Notes: generated from the sequence alone by a model not told the origin. Counted from the first letter of the stretch, positions 8,201 to 15,638 are shown. The stretch: DNA of 64,000 bases from Methanoperedens sp049303315 (GCA_049303315.1 JBAQMZ010000016.1:62001-126000); one strand, 5' to 3'. Numbers and translations: made by a program.

Positions 8201-9610
8201 GTGCCTCTTATTAATAGAGTTAAAAAAACCGCGGTTGGATTGATGCCCTGCGTTCACGGCGCAAGGTTATCAGAAAATGCGCTGGCTTCAGGAAAGAATG
8301 CAGACGACCTGCTGGATTTCAGTGTCAACCTGAATCCCCTCGGTCCGCCAAAATCAAAGAAATTATTGAACGGCGTTTTTCAAAACATCAGCAAGTATCC
8401 CGACAACGGATATCCGGGATTTAAAAAAGCCGCAGCAGATTCTCTCAATGTCCTGCCTGAAAATATCATTCCAGGAAACGGCTCATCAGAATTGATCAGG
8501 CTTTTCGCAGAAACCGTTATTGGGCCAGGCGATAAAGTCATAATACCATCCCCGACTTTCGGGGAATATGAATTCCAGTGCAGATTATTCGGGGCAGAAA
8601 TAGAATACATTGATTACCGCGAGATAACAAAAGTGAATCCCAGAGGTTACAAAGCTGTTTTTCTCTGCAATCCGAATAATCCCACAGGCAACCTTCTGCG
8701 GCGCAGGGATGTTATCGAGATGGCAAAAATATGCGCGTTGTCTGAAACTTTTTTATTCGTGGATGAAGCATTTATTGAGCTTTCAGACCCGCGTGAGAGT
8801 ATTGCTGACATAGCAGCATCTTGCGATTTTATCTGTGTACTGCGTTCTCTTACCAAAACGTATGCTGTTCCCGGATTGAGGATTGGTTTTGCAGTAGCTT
8901 CTCCTGATTTTGCAGGACTCCTGAATAATGCCCGCCTTCACTGGAATATGAACTCTGCAGCATCTGCGGTTGGCGAGCAGCTTCTTAGAAAAAACCAGGA
9001 CTATATAAAAAAATCACTTGGATTAATCAGGAAAGAGCGGGAATGGCTGGCATCCCGCCTGTGCGGGATACGCGGTTTTAAACCATATCCGAGCGATACA
9101 AATTTCATTCTCATCGATGCAGGGAATTTCGGTATCAATTCCAGAGAACTGACTGCAAGAATGCTAAAGCGCGGTATTATTATCCGGGATTGCGCTTCTT
9201 TTGGTCTTGAAAATCATATCAGGGTTGCAGTCCGGAAAAGAAGCGAAAACAGAAGGCTGGTTGAGGCTTTTTCAAAGGTCATCGCAGAATGGGGAAATGA
9301 ACTTGCAAAAAAAGAGATCGGAAAGGCCCTGGAAAAAGGAGTTACTGCAAGGAGCAGGATTGACTGCGAATATTATCCCTGCCACTTTGAAGGCCAGGAC
9401 TGCACCTTTTGCTTCTGTCCTTTTTATCCCTGCGGAGATGTAAGGACGGGCGGAGAACTTATCCGCAAATCCACAGGCGGAACGGTATGGAGCTGCGCCG
9501 GCTGCAATCTTATCCACAGAGGTGACATAGCGGAGAAGGTGCTTGGGGCTTTGATGGAAGGAAAGAAGCTCAAAGATATCTGGAAGCTGGTAATGGAGCC
9601 GGAATTGTGA
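8201..9610 (+). CDS. cobD: L-threonine-O-3-phosphate decarboxylase with C-terminal Cys-rich domain
   Basis: 469 aa. Residues about 15-375 form a class II aminotransferase-fold PLP enzyme (CNPNNPTGNL, DEAFIEL, Lys219 in SLTKTYAVPGLRIG). It is of the CobD type, which makes aminopropanol phosphate for the cobalamin nucleotide loop. Residues about 385-469 add a domain with many cysteines (CEYYPCHFEGQDC, CFCPFYPC, WSCAGCNLIHRG), likely metal-binding. A Methanosarcina CobD with such an extension was reported to be a bifunctional threonine kinase/decarboxylase. I use the GTG at 8201; the ATG at 8243 (MPCVHGARLSENA) fits the family start better. The stop TGA overlaps the GTG of an element-encoded frame (GTGA). 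Confidence 0.9.
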   Translation: MPLINRVKKTAVGLMPCVHGARLSENALASGKNADDLLDFSVNLNPLGPPKSKKLLNGVFQNISKYPDNGYPGFKKAAADSLNVLPENIIPGNGSSELIRLFAETVIGPGDKVIIPSPTFGEYEFQCRLFGAEIEYIDYREITKVNPRGYKAVFLCNPNNPTGNLLRRRDVIEMAKICALSETFLFVDEAFIELSDPRESIADIAASCDFICVLRSLTKTYAVPGLRIGFAVASPDFAGLLNNARLHWNMNSAASAVGEQLLRKNQDYIKKSLGLIRKEREWLASRLCGIRGFKPYPSDTNFILIDAGNFGINSRELTARMLKRGIIIRDCASFGLENHIRVAVRKRSENRRLVEAFSKVIAEWGNELAKKEIGKALEKGVTARSRIDCEYYPCHFEGQDCTFCFCPFYPCGDVRTGGELIRKSTGGTVWSCAGCNLIHRGDIAEKVLGALMEGKKLKDIWKLVMEPEL

Positions 9611-9690
9611 AAAACTTTAGGAAAGTTTTATCAAAACGAGGGGTATCTGCGATACCCCTATACATCATAAAGGGGCGTAACCCTTTATGA
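9607..9690 (+). CDS. Palindromic element copy 1: 27-codon frame bridging cobD and cbiB
   Basis: The frame starts at a GTG overlapping the cobD stop (GTGA). It reads MKNFRKVLSKRGV, ends GRNPL and stops in a TGA that overlaps the cbiB ATG (ATGA). The DNA is three hairpins: AAACTTT-AGG-AAAGTTT (9612-9628), GGGGTATC-TGC-GATACCCC (9640-9658) and TCATAAAGGG-GCGTAA-CCCTTTATGA (9665-9690). The cbiB start codon lies in the 3' arm of the last hairpin. Four further copies occur at other operon junctions. I infer a mobile palindromic element that keeps the operon translationally coupled; whether the peptide has a function is unknown. Confidence 0.7.
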   Translation: MKNFRKVLSKRGVSAIPLYIIKGRNPL

Positions 9691-10610
9691 TAGTTATTGA
9701 TTTCTGGCTTCAGGTTTTGCTCCTTGCCGTATTGTTCGATATTTTATTCGGGGAGCCGCCCGCATTTATTCATCCCGTGGTGTGGATGGGAAAAATGATA
9801 AATGTGCTTACACGAGGCGCACCTCTTCGCCACAGGAAGATTTATGGATTGTTCATGGTGATTTTCTGCGCCGGGATTGCGGTTCTTACCAGTCTTTTGA
9901 TAATATCGCTTGGAACCGGTCTTTTGGGTTTAATAATTGCTGCATATTTCTTAAAATCCAGCTTTTCGATTCGCATGTTGCTGGTCTCGGCTATAGGGAT
10001 AAAAAAAGACCTTGAAGCGGGAAAAATCGAGAAAGCAAGAAGCGATTTAAAAACTTTCGTTGGGAGGGATACGTCCGGGCTTGACGAATCACAGTCTGCT
10101 TCAGCAGTAATAGAATCGCTGGCAGAAAGCTTTGTTGACGGGATTCTCTCACCGCTTTTTTATTTTCTTGTCTTCGGCCTGCCCGGCGCCCTGGCTTACC
10201 GCATGATAAATACGCTTGATTCCATGGTTGGGTACAGGAAAGAGCCTTTCATCGACCTGGGTTATGCGTCGGCGCGGCTCGATGATATCGCAAACTGGCT
10301 GCCGGCGCGGTTATCCGTTGCATTTATTTTAATTGCCTCGGTTTTTTTTGGAAAACCCGCCGACACAATCAGGACGTGCATTAAAGACCATAGCAGGACC
10401 GCATCGCCAAATTCAGGCTGGTCGATGGCTGCGGTTTCCGGCGCCCTGAACGTGAGGCTTGAAAAAGTGGGTTTTCATGTGCTGGGAGGGCAATTTAGTG
10501 AACCGCAGCCGTTTCAGATTAAAAAGGCGGTTAATATCGTGGGTTTTTCATCGTTTCTGGTGATTGCGGGAATATTTTTTGTTGGTAATATGCCTTTAGT
10601 GCGAATTTAA
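9687..10610 (+). CDS. cbiB: Adenosylcobinamide-phosphate synthase
   Basis: 307 aa integral membrane protein. It shows CbiB family motifs (LFDILFGEPPAFIHPVVWMG at 17-36, DESQSASAVIESLAESFVDG, PLFYFLVFGLPGALAYRMIN, NTLDSMVGY, PNSGWSMAAVSGAL). It joins aminopropanol or its phosphate to adenosylcobyric acid. This is a step of the nucleotide-loop pathway shared with the neighbouring cobD, cobS, cobY and cobZ. Its ATG is the last part of a palindromic element hairpin, so its translation probably depends on the element-encoded frame upstream. Length is normal for the family. Confidence 0.95.
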   Translation: MIVIDFWLQVLLLAVLFDILFGEPPAFIHPVVWMGKMINVLTRGAPLRHRKIYGLFMVIFCAGIAVLTSLLIISLGTGLLGLIIAAYFLKSSFSIRMLLVSAIGIKKDLEAGKIEKARSDLKTFVGRDTSGLDESQSASAVIESLAESFVDGILSPLFYFLVFGLPGALAYRMINTLDSMVGYRKEPFIDLGYASARLDDIANWLPARLSVAFILIASVFFGKPADTIRTCIKDHSRTASPNSGWSMAAVSGALNVRLEKVGFHVLGGQFSEPQPFQIKKAVNIVGFSSFLVIAGIFFVGNMPLVRI

Positions 10611-10616
10611 CCGCAG

Positions 10617-10699
10617 ATAAGCCGAAACTTCGGCTTGCGCAGTGTTGGGGTATGCTCCGCATACCCCTCGTTTGATAAACCTTTCCTAAAGGTTTACGC
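10617..10699 (-). repeat. Degenerate palindromic element copy in reverse orientation
   Basis: It contains AAGCCGAA-AC-TTCGGCTT (10619-10636), GGGGTATGC-TCC-GCATACCCC (10647-10667) and AAACCTTT-CCT-AAAGGTTT (10677-10695). On the minus strand one frame reads KPLGKVYQTRGMRSIP, matching KPLRKVYQTTGMQSIP in the 20144-20419 copy. It lacks the ATGA ends, lies downstream of cbiB and is embedded in the CGCAGAT repeats. I read it as a decayed copy. Confidence 0.65.
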
Positions 10700-10818
10700 A
10701 GATGAACGCAGATTTAATGAATGGGATTAGCATGGAAAAAGATTGGTTGGGATTAAGGTTTTGAGATTATGGAATCACAGATAAAAATGCCTATGGTCAT
10801 GCCTCAAGAGGGTGTATC

Positions 10819-10841
10819 CACGCATGGCGCAGCCATGCGTG
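10819..10841. repeat. Isolated hairpin module of the palindromic element family
   Basis: CACGCATGGC-GCA-GCCATGCGTG is a perfect 10-bp stem with a 3-base loop. It is preceded by TGTATC and followed by TGCGCGG, the context seen around CACGTATGGC hairpins in the complete elements at 12580 and 15492. Confidence 0.6.
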
Positions 10842-11234
10842 TGCGCGGAGTCGAGAATCCGCAGGGTTTCGGCATGATGAACGTAGATTTAATGAATCGG
10901 TGAGCATGAAAATGGTGGTTTGGATTTTATTTTTGAGATATAGAACCGTTATAAAAGATAATGCAGATTTGTTCAGTCAAATTTTTATCTTGAAAAAATT
11001 TATACGGAGAAGCGTTATTTAAGTGAAATATGCCTGACATCCAGAAAATAAAGCTTGATTTTCAGAATCTCTATGGTTTTGAGGTAATGAGCCGCAGATG
11101 AACGAAAACAGATTGAATGAATTATCAGATTATTGGATGAAGAGAATGATTTTGAAAAACAAACCGCAGATAAACGCAGATGAACGCAGATTTAATGAAT
11201 CGGTGAGTATAGAAAAAGATTGTTTGGGCATGTC

Positions 11235-11257
11235 CACGTATCGCGAAGCGATATGTG
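11235..11257. repeat. Second isolated hairpin module of the palindromic element family
   Basis: CACGTATCGC-GAA-GCGATATGTG forms a near-perfect hairpin preceded by TGTC, as in the complete elements. It is followed by GGAGTCGAGAACCG and GGTTTCGGCATGATGAACGCAG, also seen after the 10819 module. The two modules therefore seem to have been duplicated together with the CGCAGAT repeats. Confidence 0.55.
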
Positions 11258-11360
11258 TTGTATGGGAGTCGAGAACCGTTAGGTTTCGGCATGATGAACG
11301 CAGATTTAATGAATGGGATTAGCATGGAAAAAGGTTGCATCGGATTAAGGTTTTGAAGAT

Positions 11361-11765
11361 ATGGAACTCCAGACAAATGCTGATGAGGTCAGATTGAATG
11401 AATTATCAGAGAAGATTATTGGCGCAGCATTTGAAGTAAGCAATGTTCTCGGAGCAGGTTTTCTTGAAAAAGTCTATGAAAATGCCTTGAACGTTGAACT
11501 TAACTTAAGAGGGATAAAAACCTTTCAACAGGCGCCTTTAAAAGTATATTATAAAAATGAATTAGTGGGTGACTATATAGCGGATATTTTAGTAGAGAAC
11601 GAAATTATAATCGAATTAAAAACCGTCAAAGAATTCGATGATATCCATCTTGCACAGTGTTTGAATTATCTTAGAATCACAGGACTGAAACTCTGCCTGC
11701 TGATAAATTTCAGCAAACCAAGAGTGGAAATCAAGAGGATAGTGAATGGCATTGGTAAAATATAA
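11361..11765 (+). CDS. GxxExxY protein (PD-(D/E)XK nuclease-like fold)
   Basis: 134 aa. It shows the family hallmark GAGFLEKVYENAL (GxxExxY) and the strands YYKNELVGDYIADILVENEIIIELKTV. Asp, Glu and Lys there fit a PD-(D/E)XK-like active site. The family is small and its function is not established. The N terminus (LQTNADEVRLNEL) is what the flanking CGCAGATGAACGCAGATT repeat encodes (QINADERRFNE), so the gene start seems to have come from the repeat. It interrupts the cobalamin operon between cbiB and cobZ, flanked by oppositely oriented repeat arrays. Confidence 0.88.
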   Translation: MELQTNADEVRLNELSEKIIGAAFEVSNVLGAGFLEKVYENALNVELNLRGIKTFQQAPLKVYYKNELVGDYIADILVENEIIIELKTVKEFDDIHLAQCLNYLRITGLKLCLLINFSKPRVEIKRIVNGIGKI

Positions 11766-11778
11766 AAATTCTCCATTA

Positions 11779-11965
11779 CACACAGATAAGCATAGATTTT
11801 TGTATCTGCGTTTATCTGCATTCATCTGCGGTTTAAATCCGTTTCATAGCATAAATCAGCGGTTGAAATTAATATGCAATATAAAAGAGCGCAGGTTTGC
11901 CAATCGTATATCTGCGTTTATCTGCGCCCATCTGCGATTTAAACACATTTTCAAGCATTAATCTG
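11779..11965 (-). repeat. Right arm of CGCAGAT repeat array (reverse orientation)
   Basis: Copies of ATCTGCGTTTATCTGCRTTCATCTGCGGTTTAAA are seen here in decayed form, at about 11801-11835 and 11910-11942, with an ATCTGCGG remnant at about 11961. They are the reverse complement of the array at 10611-11360, so the GxxExxY gene sits inside a large inverted repeat arrangement. Confidence 0.7.
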
Positions 11966-11980
11966 CGGTAAAGGTGAATC

Positions 11981-12583
11981 ATGAAACTATCAACCATAAA
12001 AAAAGAAAAAAAGAAAAAGAATCAGCCAAAAAAAGTGAACGATTCTAATGCAATAAGCATAATGAAAGTACTCAAAGAAGCCGGGCTCTCCGAAGAGGTA
12101 CTTGTATCAGCAGCCATGGAACTATATGTTCCCCATCCGGGCGTTGAAAATAAAGAAACAGCAGAGCGGGTGTTCAAGAGGGAATTAAGGCATGCGCTTT
12201 CCGATCCCAACCTGTGCATATTGTTATACGCAGGCATGCTTCTTGAAAAAGCAGGTGAGAATGGCGAACTTCCGGGTATGAGCAAAGAGACCTTTAAAAA
12301 AGACCTGACCTTCCTCATCGTTGATGAGGTAATCGGGATGAGCATAGCGAAATACATCAGCGGAGACAAGGGAATATTCGAATATGTGAGGTTTGATAAA
12401 TTAAAACCCGGCATCCTCTCCGAACTCGGTCCTTTCATGGACGATGTGATTGCAGGACTCATAGGCGGCGCATCAGCCAATATGTATTCACGGGGAAAGG
12501 GGAACGGCAGGAAAACAAAAACGACAAAGACAAAGGCAATAAAGAAAAAACCTGAAACATTACAGGGCGGTTTTGCGGGATGA
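11981..12583 (+). CDS. cobZ: Alpha-ribazole-5'-phosphate phosphatase (CobZ, PgpA-like fold)
   Basis: 200 aa. A Lys-rich N-terminal tail (1-20) precedes a PgpA-like domain with ELYVPHPGVEN and IVDEVIGMSIAKYISG (about 108-125), followed by FMDDVIAGLIGGASAN. Methanosarcina CobZ removes the phosphate from alpha-ribazole phosphate and is unrelated to bacterial CobC. Family assignment rests on the PgpA-like DExxG motif plus position between cbiB and cobS. The basic C-terminal tail (KTKTTKTKAIKKK) is unusual. The stop TGA overlaps the ATG of element copy 2 (ATGA). Confidence 0.8.
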   Translation: MKLSTIKKEKKKKNQPKKVNDSNAISIMKVLKEAGLSEEVLVSAAMELYVPHPGVENKETAERVFKRELRHALSDPNLCILLYAGMLLEKAGENGELPGMSKETFKKDLTFLIVDEVIGMSIAKYISGDKGIFEYVRFDKLKPGILSELGPFMDDVIAGLIGGASANMYSRGKGNGRKTKTTKTKAIKKKPETLQGGFAG

Positions 12584-12690
12584 AAAACTTTAGGAAAGTT
12601 TTATCAAAAACCGTCGCGCCGCTTTACTTCGCAGACACGTATGGCTTCGCCATACGTGGATACCGCATAAAGCGAGGTATCGCTTTATGA
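12580..12690 (+). CDS. Palindromic element copy 2: 36-codon frame bridging cobZ and cobS
   Basis: The frame starts at an ATG overlapping the cobZ stop (ATGA). It reads MKNFRKVLSKTVAPLYF, then TYGFAIRG, then IKRGIAL, and stops in a TGA overlapping the cobS ATG. DNA modules are AAACTTT-AGG-AAAGTTT, CACGTATGGC-TTC-GCCATACGTG (12636-12658) and CATAAAGCGA-GGTA-TCGCTTTATG (12666-12689). The last hairpin holds a possible Shine-Dalgarno (GCGAGGT) and the cobS ATG. Both junctions are ATGA, as expected if the element duplicated an ancestral ATGA overlap between cobZ and cobS. Confidence 0.7.
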   Translation: MKNFRKVLSKTVAPLYFADTYGFAIRGYRIKRGIAL

Positions 12691-13454
12691 AAGACTTTCT
12701 AAGCGCCCTCCGTAACGGTTTTGGTTTTTTAACCACCATACCCGTGGGTGTCACCATGGAAGGCATCGAGAAACTGATGAAACATATCTATCTCTTCCCT
12801 GTCGTCGGCGCAGTTCTGGGAGTTATTTTTGCGGTGATTGGTCTTGTATCATCCGCGATTTTTCCTCCTGTTCTTGCCTCGCTTGTAATTATTATTTTTA
12901 TTTACTACTTTACAGGATTCAACCATATCGACGGGCTTGCTGATTTTGGTGACGGCATAGCGGCGCATGGCACAAAAGATAAAAAAATAGCGGCCATGCG
13001 CGATACCGCAATCGGCACAGGCGGCCTGATGTTTTGCATTCTGGCAATTCTTGGAATCTTCTCGATACTTTTTTTCATTGCGGAAATAAATTTCCAGCCT
13101 CTGTTTCTCCCTTTTGCATTAATTGTTGCAGAAACAGGCGCAAAGCAATCCATGGTCACAGTCGCAGCTTTTGGCAGGCGGCTGCATGAGGGTTTCGGGG
13201 CAATGACAGTGGATAATACAAAAAAATCAGATTTTATTATCGGATTGGTTTTTTCAGGCGCGGTGGGTTATGTTCTTATGGGAGTTTTTGGTATTGAAGC
13301 AGTAATAATATCCCAATTAGCAGGGCTGCTTGTTCTCAATACCGCAAACCGCCATTTCGGGGGCGTTAGCGGCGATGTCGTGGGCGCATCGAATGAGATA
13401 GGACGTCTTGCGGCTTTGTTTTTCATAGGAGGATTCGCTTGGATGCTATTGTGA
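12687..13454 (+). CDS. cobS: Adenosylcobinamide-GDP ribazoletransferase (cobalamin synthase)
   Basis: 255 aa polytopic membrane protein. Family motifs are FLTTIPVG (15-22), GFNHIDGLADFGDGIAAHGT with its Asp-rich metal site, MRDTAIGTGG and GVSGDVVGASNEIGRL. It joins alpha-ribazole (phosphate) to adenosylcobinamide-GDP in the last stage of cobamide synthesis. Its start codon is supplied by the end of a palindromic element, and its 3' end overlaps cobY by 16 bases. Confidence 0.95.
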   Translation: MKDFLSALRNGFGFLTTIPVGVTMEGIEKLMKHIYLFPVVGAVLGVIFAVIGLVSSAIFPPVLASLVIIIFIYYFTGFNHIDGLADFGDGIAAHGTKDKKIAAMRDTAIGTGGLMFCILAILGIFSILFFIAEINFQPLFLPFALIVAETGAKQSMVTVAAFGRRLHEGFGAMTVDNTKKSDFIIGLVFSGAVGYVLMGVFGIEAVIISQLAGLLVLNTANRHFGGVSGDVVGASNEIGRLAALFFIGGFAWMLL

Positions 13455-14050
13455 TGGCCGGCGGGATGGGAAAGCGGCTCGGGAAGGATGAAAAACCTCT
13501 CACACTCCTTCTTGGCAAACCCCTTATTAATTATGTGCTGGATGCTCTCCTTGGCTCGCAGAATATCGACCGCATCTTCGTGGCAACCTCGCCAAGGGTG
13601 AAGAGAACTATTGATTGGATATGTGATTTTAAAAAAGAAAATGAAAATGTGGAAATAATCCAGACCGGCGGCGAAGGTTTTGTCTATGATATGGTCATGG
13701 CAGTTGAAAAAGCGGGCATCAAAGGACCTGTTCTTATAATGATGGCAGACCTTCCACTTGTTACCTCAGGGCTGATAGACAGGATAATAGAAAAATACAA
13801 CGAGGCCGGCACGCCCGCGCTTTCTGTTCACATGAATCTTGATGTTTTCACAAGACTTGGTCTTCGTCCCGATACTGTTTTTCATAAGAATTCAAGCTTC
13901 ATAGTTCCATGCGGGATAAATATCCTTGATGCTGACAAAATAAAGGAAGAGCAGGAGGATTATAATCTTATCCTGGATGACGAAGAGCTTGCGCTTAACG
14001 TTAATACGCAGGCTGACCTGATTGTCTGCGAGAGATTTCTCCGAAATTAG
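13439..14050 (+). CDS. cobY: Adenosylcobinamide-phosphate guanylyltransferase (archaeal CobY)
   Basis: 203 aa nucleotidyltransferase. The N terminus MDAIVMAGGMGKRLGKDEKP is the GTP-binding signature GGxGxRxGxxEKP, and MMADLPLVT is the metal-binding region. Archaea use CobY in place of the bacterial CobU kinase/guanylyltransferase to make adenosylcobinamide-GDP, the substrate of CobS. It overlaps cobS by 16 bases and ends the operon. An AT-rich run with T tracts (14051-14107) follows and may terminate both this operon and the convergent gene. Confidence 0.93.
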   Translation: MDAIVMAGGMGKRLGKDEKPLTLLLGKPLINYVLDALLGSQNIDRIFVATSPRVKRTIDWICDFKKENENVEIIQTGGEGFVYDMVMAVEKAGIKGPVLIMMADLPLVTSGLIDRIIEKYNEAGTPALSVHMNLDVFTRLGLRPDTVFHKNSSFIVPCGINILDADKIKEEQEDYNLILDDEELALNVNTQADLIVCERFLRN

Positions 14051-14107
14051 TAATTTTAGTATATTTGTATACTTATATGCTTTTATTTTTTGTATACTTT
14101 TATACTT

Positions 14108-15337
14108 TTAAACTCCAATTTCCTTCATCACGTTCATGACCCCCAGTGCCACTCCCTCAACCTCAATCCCTCCCTTTCCCTTCGCGCCGTCACCCACAAC
14201 ATACAGATTTTGAACCGGCGTCCTGCTCCCGATATCGCTTCCAGATGATGCCCGATTCACTGGCCAGCCATCTGAATAGGACTGGATTAGGAGAACCTCG
14301 TACTTTTTGTTGGGGAACAGTTTTTTCAGGTCAAGAAGCCCGAGATTTATTTCCTGGTTCAAATCATCGGATATCACAGTCTGGTGAGACATTACAAGAT
14401 GCTTTCCCGGCGGGGCAAGGTTCGGGTCTGCATTGGTCACTTCGTTTATGCCATTTATCCTCTCTGCATAAGGCGTAAAAAAAACGCCGCTGTGACCTAT
14501 AAGAGGTTCATCCAAAGAAAGACATATCTTGATTCCTTTTGATGGCATGGCTTTATTTATCCTCCCTAAATAAGATTCATCCCTGCAATCATACATCATG
14601 CTTGTTTCAGGGTGCCCGATATCGCTGATAATAATCTCCGCATCGATTGCTTTTCCGCCAGCGCTGACCCCGCAAGCATTTTCCTTATCAATTATTATTT
14701 TATCCACGCATGTATCAGTATGTATTTTCCCGCCGTTTGACTTTATGACATCGGCAAGGGCGCCGGTCACAGCACCGCATCCGCCCACAGGCACGCCTGA
14801 CCCCTTGAACAGGTACATATTATCAATGATTTCCAGCACTTCCTGCGCAGGGACATCTTTTGCCCGGAGGCTCAATGCCCAGCCGCAGAAAGAATCTGCA
14901 AGTTTAAGCAGGAAATCATCATCGAAATATTTTAAAATCCAGTCTTTAAAAGAGATATCGCTTTTTGGCTTGAATTTGCGAGAATAAAGAAGTATAGTCC
15001 CTAGTTTAATGTTTTTTGTAAGCGAAAGCTGTTTTTGAAAATCCCTGAAAGCTATTTCAGTATCGTCATTCATCTTGATGACTGCCGCGGGTTTTGAATC
15101 AACAATGGTCACACCTGCGCCAATTTCGTTCAGCATCTGTGCCAGCGGTCCCCGCGAGCCGTGAGGTATCATGTGAAGCGCGCCAGTGCTCAGCTTGAAT
15201 CCCCTGTAATAAAGGTTGGCAAACCGCCCGCCGATGAAAGGTAATCGTTCGAAAATCTCAACTTCGTATCCTGCTTTTGAAAGCTTTGCGCCGGAAAGTA
15301 AGCCCCCAAGACCTGCGCCGATGATTGCTGCCTTCAT
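14108..15337 (-). CDS. FAD-dependent oxidoreductase, phytoene desaturase (CrtI)-like
   Basis: 409 aa from the ATG at 15337. The N-terminal Rossmann motif is KAAIIGAGLGGLLSGAKLSK, followed by the CrtI-type ERLPFIGGRFANLYYRG. The C-terminal FAD motif is LYVVGDGAKGKGGIEVEG. The family includes carotenoid desaturases, isomerases and isoprenoid saturases. The start is chosen because its ATG shares one base with the stop of a ferredoxin gene, so the two are co-translated. I infer a ferredoxin-dependent reaction, possibly on an isoprenoid lipid; the substrate is unknown. The frame extends to 15388 but that part is ferredoxin sequence. Confidence 0.82.
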   Translation of the reverse strand: MKAAIIGAGLGGLLSGAKLSKAGYEVEIFERLPFIGGRFANLYYRGFKLSTGALHMIPHGSRGPLAQMLNEIGAGVTIVDSKPAAVIKMNDDTEIAFRDFQKQLSLTKNIKLGTILLYSRKFKPKSDISFKDWILKYFDDDFLLKLADSFCGWALSLRAKDVPAQEVLEIIDNMYLFKGSGVPVGGCGAVTGALADVIKSNGGKIHTDTCVDKIIIDKENACGVSAGGKAIDAEIIISDIGHPETSMMYDCRDESYLGRINKAMPSKGIKICLSLDEPLIGHSGVFFTPYAERINGINEVTNADPNLAPPGKHLVMSHQTVISDDLNQEINLGLLDLKKLFPNKKYEVLLIQSYSDGWPVNRASSGSDIGSRTPVQNLYVVGDGAKGKGGIEVEGVALGVMNVMKEIGV

Positions 15338-15495
15338 CACTCCTCCGCTATCGCACAAACCGGGCAATATTTGAGGCATGCACCGCACTCAACACACTTT
15401 TCGTTCATCGAGGCGCGCCCGAATACCATTATAGCATCATACGGGCAATAAGCTGCACACTGTCCGCAACCCACGCATTGCTGACCGACCTTCAT
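15337..15495 (-). CDS. 2[4Fe-4S] ferredoxin, 52 aa
   Basis: The short protein shows two cluster motifs, CVGCGQCAAYCP (Cys7, 10, 13, 17) and CVECGACLKYCP (Cys34, 37, 40, 44), plus an extra Cys47. The stop overlaps the start of the FAD oxidoreductase, which is probably its electron-transfer partner. Its ATG (15495-15493) is the last codon-sized part of palindromic element copy 3, whose reading frame overlaps it as ATGA. The length is typical of clostridial-type ferredoxins. Confidence 0.92.
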   Translation of the reverse strand: MKVGQQCVGCGQCAAYCPYDAIMVFGRASMNEKCVECGACLKYCPVCAIAEE

Positions 15496-15638
15496 AAAGG
15501 GTTACGCCCCCCCGAGTCACGCCTGTCTTCGACACGCTTTGCGAACGGGAGGGCGTGTCCACGTATGGCGAAGCCATACGTGTGCGCGGTGTAAACTGAC
15601 GCAACAGTTTTTGATAAAACTTTCCTAAAGTTTTTCAT
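15492..15638 (-). CDS. Palindromic element copy 3: 48-codon frame bridging the DHH gene and ferredoxin
   Basis: On the minus strand the frame starts at an ATG overlapping the DHH gene stop (ATGA). It reads MKNFRKVLSKTVASVYTAHT, then YGFAIRG, continues through a GC-rich unit and ends GGRNPL. Its TGA overlaps the ferredoxin ATG. The CACGTATGGC hairpin and the AAACTTT hairpin are intact. The terminal hairpin has lost its 5' CATAAA arm and keeps only GGGGCGTAACCC. An additional module (CGTGTCGAAGACAGG) is shared only in part with the 23047 copy. Peptide function is unknown. Confidence 0.7.
   Translation of the reverse strand: MKNFRKVLSKTVASVYTAHTYGFAIRGHALPFAKRVEDRRDSGGRNPL

Larger units (their letters stand above)
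10611..11360. repeat. Repeat-rich gap in the cobalamin operon (left arm of CGCAGAT array)
   Basis: No real gene is present. The gap contains copies of CGCAGATGAACGCAGAT(TTAATGAAT), for example at 10699-10723, 11162-11197 and 11297-11317, mixed with degenerate palindromic-element modules listed separately. The phrase CATGATGAACG(C/T)AGATTTAATGAAT recurs. A 74-codon frame here merely translates the repeats. The array is matched by an oppositely oriented one at 11779-11965, with a GxxExxY gene between them. Confidence 0.75.

Noticed and set aside
11098..11322. 74-codon frame
   Set aside because: It is a translation of CGCAGAT repeats and hairpin modules, with no independent coding signal.
11746..11961. 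71-codon frame after the GxxExxY gene
   Set aside because: It translates the reverse-oriented CGCAGAT repeats.
10611..11965. CRISPR array
   Set aside because: Repeats are irregular, in both orientations, not separated by uniform unique spacers, and no cas gene is in the window.
15338..15388. N-terminal extension of the CrtI-like oxidoreductase
   Set aside because: These bases encode the C-terminal part of the ferredoxin in another frame; the Rossmann motif starts right after the ATG at 15337.
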